Source: Lachnospiraceae bacterium (GTDB lineage Bacteria > Bacillota_A > Clostridia > Lachnospirales > Lachnospiraceae). Taken from it: DNA of 8,089 nt. The position numbers and the translations under genes were made by a program. The notes under the pieces were generated by a model. The model saw only the letters and a list, made by a program, of their open reading frames with translations. It was not told where the DNA came from and ran no database searches. Positions 4,923 through 8,089 of the stretch are shown here, piece after piece (position 1 is the first letter of the stretch; each line of letters starts with the position of its first letter). The stretch covers positions 1-8,089 of the forward strand of contig JAILOC010000193.1 of assembly GCA_024691045.1 (NCBI GenBank), in the 5' to 3' direction.

Positions 4923-6222
4923 ATCTGTCCTCTATGTAATCGGCAAGATATTCGGGACACAATGCCTTGATGTGTACTCCGTCTTCTTCGTAGCTTTCGG
5001 ATTCAACCTCAGCTTCCTCGTGGAAACGGTTTATTATTTGACCGTCAGAAAAAGGAATGATCTTCTCAACGATCCTGTTTCCCATTCGGAAGATACTCTG
5101 AAGTTCATCAAGCAGGTCATCAATGCCGTATCCCGTCTTGGCAGAGATGTAGAATTTATCGCTTCCCGGTGTATTAGTGATATTCATATCCGCATCACGC
5201 AGATCGGATTTGTTATACACATATATCCTGGGAATTCCGAGCACATCCATATCCCTCAGGATATCTTCCGTGACCTTCTTGTGATCGTCATGATGAGGAT
5301 CCGAGGAGTCCATTACGATAAGGAGCACATCCGCATACTTAAGTTCGGAGAGTGTGGAACGGAATGCCTTGATAAGATCGTGCGGAATATTCTCGATAAA
5401 TCCAACGGTGTCCGAGAGCAGGAACGGTTTTCTTCCCGGCAGATCGATCTTTCGTATCGAGGTATCGAGAGTCGCAAAGAGCATATTCTTCTCGAAAACC
5501 TTCTTGCCTGCCGTCTTATCGGGAGTGGGATCGCCGAGTTCCACAAGATAGTTCATCAGTGAAGACTTGCCTGCATTCGTATATCCCACAAGTGCAACGT
5601 GGGGATAGCCTCCGCGGTTTCTTCCCTCTCTCTGGACATCCCGCGTCCTTTCCATCACGGTCAATTCTCGTTTGAGTTCGCTGATGCGTCTTGAGATCTG
5701 ACGTCTGTCGAGCTCTATCTGCGTCTCACCGACACCCTTGTTCGCACGGCTTCCTCCGCCGCCTCCCTGTCTTCCCAGATGCTGCCACATTCCTGTCAGA
5801 CGCGGCATCATATACTGAAGATAAGCGGTCTCGACCTGAAGTCTCGCCTCACCTGTCCTTGCTCTCCTTGAGAAGATCTCAAGGATCAGATTGGTCCTGT
5901 CCCATACGGGCACATCGATGATCTTCTGAAGATTCTTCATCTGGGCGGGAGAAAGATTTCCGAGACATACGACGAATTCGGCATTATTAGCCTTTACGTG
6001 CATCTTGAGTTCTTCGGCTTTTCCGGAGCCTATCCAGGTTGCATTATCGGGATTGGGAAGTGACTGTGTCAGTTCATATGCCACATCCAGATCACACGCT
6101 TCGCAAAGACTTACAAGTTCCTTCATGGAATAGTCAAACTCTTCATCGCTTTCGTTAGTGCGAAGTCCCATCACAACCACGGTTGTCAGTTCATTATTTT
6201 CTTTTTCATATTCATGTGTCAT
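4903..6222 (-). CDS. hflX: HflX ribosome-associated GTPase
   Basis: 439 residues, the usual length. The N-terminal HflX domain (about 14-140) includes NPDNATWIGSGKAEEL and VWDRTNLILEIFSRRA. A glycine-rich linker (GGGGG, 153-157) precedes GVGETQIELDRR and a coiled helix. The G domain follows: G1 GYTNAGKS (213-220), G3 DTVG (271-274), G4 NKSD (337-340) and G5 SAK (360-362). HflX binds ribosomes, splits stalled or stressed 70S particles and helps in heat or antibiotic stress. Between G1 and G3 there is a somewhat long stretch (PDKTAGKKVFEKNMLFATLD). The ATG at 6222 has only a weak ribosome site (AAGG, about 13 bases away); the frame and the first beta-strand (TTVVVMGL) support a start here or just downstream. 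It heads a two-gene unit with the UlaG-like hydrolase. I see no convincing promoter in the 167-base upstream gap. Confidence 0.96.
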   Translation of the reverse strand: MTHEYEKENNELTTVVVMGLRTNESDEEFDYSMKELVSLCEACDLDVAYELTQSLPNPDNATWIGSGKAEELKMHVKANNAEFVVCLGNLSPAQMKNLQKIIDVPVWDRTNLILEIFSRRARTGEARLQVETAYLQYMMPRLTGMWQHLGRQGGGGGSRANKGVGETQIELDRRQISRRISELKRELTVMERTRDVQREGRNRGGYPHVALVGYTNAGKSSLMNYLVELGDPTPDKTAGKKVFEKNMLFATLDTSIRKIDLPGRKPFLLSDTVGFIENIPHDLIKAFRSTLSELKYADVLLIVMDSSDPHHDDHKKVTEDILRDMDVLGIPRIYVYNKSDLRDADMNITNTPGSDKFYISAKTGYGIDDLLDELQSIFRMGNRIVEKIIPFSDGQIINRFHEEAEVESESYEEDGVHIKALCPEYLADYIEDRYGDKAE

Positions 6223-6247
6223 ATAGACATTATCGCCTTAATGGGTG

Positions 6248-6358
6248 AAAAAGTACATACTACTCAAGGTATAAAAAATGATGTGTCTTCTCCGAGCCGG
6301 TATGCAAAAAGTACAGCCTGTCACAGAGTTCGGTTCCGATCCGTAAAAAAGTACAGCC
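6248..6358 (-). repeat. Short direct repeat TGTACTTTTT, three copies upstream of hflX
   Basis: On the minus strand TGTACTTTTT occurs at 6257-6248, 6315-6306 and 6355-6346. The two upstream copies share a longer unit, GGCTGTACTTTTT. The 6346-6355 copy is the right arm and U-tail of the terminator at 6345-6379. The others have no matching left arm. They may be remnants of a duplicated terminator or protein-binding sites before hflX. Confidence 0.45.
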
Positions 6359-6379
6359 CGCCCACAGGACAGACTGTAC
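6345..6379 (-). terminator. Strong intrinsic terminator after the isomerase/epimerase gene
   Basis: In the minus-strand RNA, GTACAGTCTGTCC (6379-6367) folds on GGGCGGGCTGTAC (6363-6351): 13 pairs including three G-U, around a TGT loop, followed immediately by six T (6350-6345). It begins 10 bases after the stop codon at 6390 and closes the oxidase-isomerase unit. Confidence 0.9.
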
Positions 6380-6389
6380 CTTAATAATT

Positions 6390-7205
6390 TCAGAAAAGTA
6401 TCTTCTTCAGATAATCCATGTATCTGAAGTATTCTTCATCCTTGCTGAGATGCTCCAGAATAACAGGCATGTCCGGATCGATCTCACTCATTTTAGCCAC
6501 ATAGTACTTAAGAGGAAATTCTCCTTCGCCCGGTGCGCACTCTTCGAGTCTGAGCGTATATCTGCCGTCAAGATGCACATCCTTGATATGGCAGCTTCTT
6601 ATATACTTTCCGAGAAGCCCCGCACATTCATCTACAAATTCTTCGGGATGGAAATATCTGTCCGCGGAATTGGTCATATTTATTATGTCCATATGAACAG
6701 CAAATCTGTCCCTGTCCACATCCTCAAGAAGCCTTATATACTCCTTCGGTCCGGTCGGGATCATCCAGGGCATCGGCTCAAGTGTGAAATAAGTATTCTT
6801 CACATCCGCCCTGTCTATCACCTCACGCACCATCGATACAGTCTTTTTCCAAGCTTCTTCCGAATAATTCTCCCTGTATCCGCCATCCCATACGGGACCC
6901 ATGGAGCCTGCGACATTGACGGCACATCTTGCTCCGACAAAGTCTGCAAGACGGAGCTGCTCTACGCTGTAGTCCATATTTGCTTTACGCTCATCCGGAT
7001 CGAATGAAAGAGCATTTCTCCATATCCCGACTTCCGCGATCACAAGTCCCGCTTTTTCCGCAGCTTCCTTGTACGCGATGATCTTCGATTCCGGTTCATT
7101 ACTCTGAACAGGAAATACCACGGCACCGCAGCCGAGGTTTACCTGTGTTTCAGCCCACTGCTCCGGTGATCCGTATGCCAGGGGGGATGATGTTCCGAGT
7201 CTCAT
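6390..7205 (-). CDS. Sugar phosphate isomerase/epimerase-like TIM-barrel protein
   Basis: 271 residues, the normal size for the xylose-isomerase-like AP-endonuclease-2 barrel superfamily. Likely divalent-metal ligands are Glu143 (TLEPMPW), Asp173 (VHMDIIN), His206 (SCHIKDVH) and Glu251 (ILEHL). The GEGEF segment (226-230) before the last strands is also typical. Relatives isomerise or epimerise sugars, ketoses, inosose or hydroxypyruvate; the substrate here is unknown. No signal peptide, so cytoplasmic. The ATG at 7205 has an ideal ribosome site (GGAGG, 7 bases away). The gene starts 17 bases after the stop of the FMN oxidase-like gene and ends at a strong terminator, so the two form the end of an operon that begins outside the window. 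The pairing suggests catabolism of a sugar acid or polyol, but that is inference. Confidence 0.9.
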   Translation of the reverse strand: MRLGTSSPLAYGSPEQWAETQVNLGCGAVVFPVQSNEPESKIIAYKEAAEKAGLVIAEVGIWRNALSFDPDERKANMDYSVEQLRLADFVGARCAVNVAGSMGPVWDGGYRENYSEEAWKKTVSMVREVIDRADVKNTYFTLEPMPWMIPTGPKEYIRLLEDVDRDRFAVHMDIINMTNSADRYFHPEEFVDECAGLLGKYIRSCHIKDVHLDGRYTLRLEECAPGEGEFPLKYYVAKMSEIDPDMPVILEHLSKDEEYFRYMDYLKKILF

Positions 7206-7222
7206 TTGCTTCCCTCCTTTTA

Positions 7223-8089
7223 TCAGATACGGTTTCCGGTGAAATGAAGAACGGAAGGGTCTATGCTCTTTACATCTTTCGAGCCGGTAAAGCTCATGAC
7301 ATACCTGAGCTCGTTATTCGTCTTGGTAATGAAGTTCTTAACGCCGCTGACGCCGTCCTTTTCCAGTGCGGGCATCATCGATCTTCCGACAGCGGCGGCA
7401 TCGGCTCCGAGAGCAAGAGCCTTGAAAGCATCGGCGCCGCTTGCTATTCCGCAATCGACAATTATCTTAACATCCTTCCCCTTTAATGCTTCCTTTATCT
7501 TCGGAAGTATCATCATGGGAGGAACCGCATACGGAAGGCGTCCGTGATGGTGACTTACGATGATCGCCTTTGCTCCGATATCTGCGCACTTGACCGCATC
7601 GGATACGCTGAGAACTCCCTTTACGACAAAAGGAAGCTTTGTAAGTTCAACATAGGATCTGAGCATATCGGCAGTCTGTTCCGCCATCAGCTCGCCCACA
7701 CAGACATCAAGTCCGTTCTCACCGAAGATATGGTCAATGTCCATACCTATGCCGAAAGCACCGACGCTTTCCGCAAACTGCATCTGGTCCTTTACCTTGG
7801 CATTGTCGGCATAGGGCTTTACTATCCTGACTGTCTTAGCGCCGGTATCTGCGATCTTCTTAAACAGATTGTTTTCCATCATGCCGCAGAAATTAAGAAT
7901 ATTTAATTCCTTCGCCGCTACGGAGTATTCCTCAAGTCCGGTCATATACCTTCCGTTATACTGTCCCAGATGGGAAAACGCGGGAGTCATTATCGGAGAA
8001 TCAAATCTTTCTCCGAAGAATTCTATCGACGTATCCGCGACGACCGAATCAATGAGACGCTCTTCGATCAGGATCGAATCCATATATTT
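7223..8089 (-). CDS. FMN-dependent alpha-hydroxy-acid oxidase/dehydrogenase-like protein (partial, N-terminus beyond the window)
   Basis: 289 codons are open to the window edge (AAA TAT ATG at the edge). The ATG at 8083 has too little upstream sequence to judge and falls within the usual domain, since family members are about 330-380 residues; the true start is probably beyond base 8089. Numbered from that Met: DTSIEFFG (17-24) and DSPIMTPAF (28-36) are the family's first barrel strand, KGVLS (155-159) holds the FMN-binding Lys, SHHHGR (177-182) is the active-site segment, and DCGIASGADAFKALALGA (210-227) the phosphate-binding region. The catalytic His (179) and Arg (182) are kept, but the usual SNHGGR and DGGIRSG motifs are altered (Asn and Gly to His, Gly to Cys, Arg to Ala). 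Such proteins oxidise 2-hydroxy acids such as lactate or glycolate. This one belongs to a divergent branch, so the substrate is open. It is followed by the isomerase/epimerase-like gene. Confidence 0.87.
   Translation of the reverse strand, partial: KYMDSILIEERLIDSVVADTSIEFFGERFDSPIMTPAFSHLGQYNGRYMTGLEEYSVAAKELNILNFCGMMENNLFKKIADTGAKTVRIVKPYADNAKVKDQMQFAESVGAFGIGMDIDHIFGENGLDVCVGELMAEQTADMLRSYVELTKLPFVVKGVLSVSDAVKCADIGAKAIIVSHHHGRLPYAVPPMMILPKIKEALKGKDVKIIVDCGIASGADAFKALALGADAAAVGRSMMPALEKDGVSGVKNFITKTNNELRYVMSFTGSKDVKSIDPSVLHFTGNRI

Noticed and set aside
4972..5562. 196-codon plus-strand reading frame
   Set aside because: It lies wholly antisense to hflX, has no ribosome site or recognisable domain, and is explained as a shadow of the real gene.
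6450..7007. 185-codon plus-strand reading frame
   Set aside because: Antisense to the isomerase/epimerase-like gene, without a ribosome site or family features.
1..8089. Mobile elements, CRISPR arrays, tRNA or rRNA genes
   Set aside because: No transposase or integrase, no regular spacer-repeat pattern, and no cloverleaf or ribosomal RNA sequence was seen; gene style is uniform across the window.

Overview
The window looks like a chromosomal segment of a low-to-moderate GC Gram-positive Clostridia, most likely a Lachnospiraceae-type bacterium. The evidence is an HU protein of that style, an AgrC/AgrA-like GHKL kinase with a LytTR regulator, strong AGGAGG-type ribosome sites, and promoters close to the sigma-A consensus. 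This placement is inferred from protein style, not from a database search. Every gene I can support lies on the minus strand, so transcription runs from high to low coordinates. No gene-free gap exceeds 300 bases.

Read in the direction of transcription: (1) 8089-6390 holds a two-gene unit, an FMN-dependent alpha-hydroxy-acid oxidase-like protein (cut by the window edge) followed 17 bases later by a TIM-barrel sugar phosphate isomerase/epimerase-like protein. It ends at a textbook intrinsic terminator (6345-6379). (2) 6222-4143 holds hflX, a ribosome-associated GTPase, overlapping by 20 bases a UlaG-like metallo-beta-lactamase-fold hydrolase. (3) 4142-3919 is a 224-base regulatory region. It has a 17-bp direct repeat in tandem (period 20), a candidate promoter right after it, a large two-tier hairpin with a C7 loop, and a second candidate promoter with a perfect TATAAT. 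(4) 3918-293 is a compact five-gene run: LytTR response regulator, GHKL sensor kinase, two small membrane proteins, and a second, different MBL-fold hydrolase. (5) 204-1 is the start of an HU gene with its own extended -10 promoter.

The most distinctive part is (3)+(4). A peptide-quorum-type two-component system has no visible agrB/agrD partner, is followed closely by two uncharacterised membrane proteins and a hydrolase, and is preceded by a tandem repeat whose spacing suits a LytTR dimer site. The simplest reading is an autoregulated sensing system whose output includes a membrane or cell-envelope function. That function is inference; the sequence does not show the signal or the target. For three genes the longest reading frame starts at a GTG that is not the best start. 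In two of them that GTG is part of the Shine-Dalgarno sequence of the real ATG.
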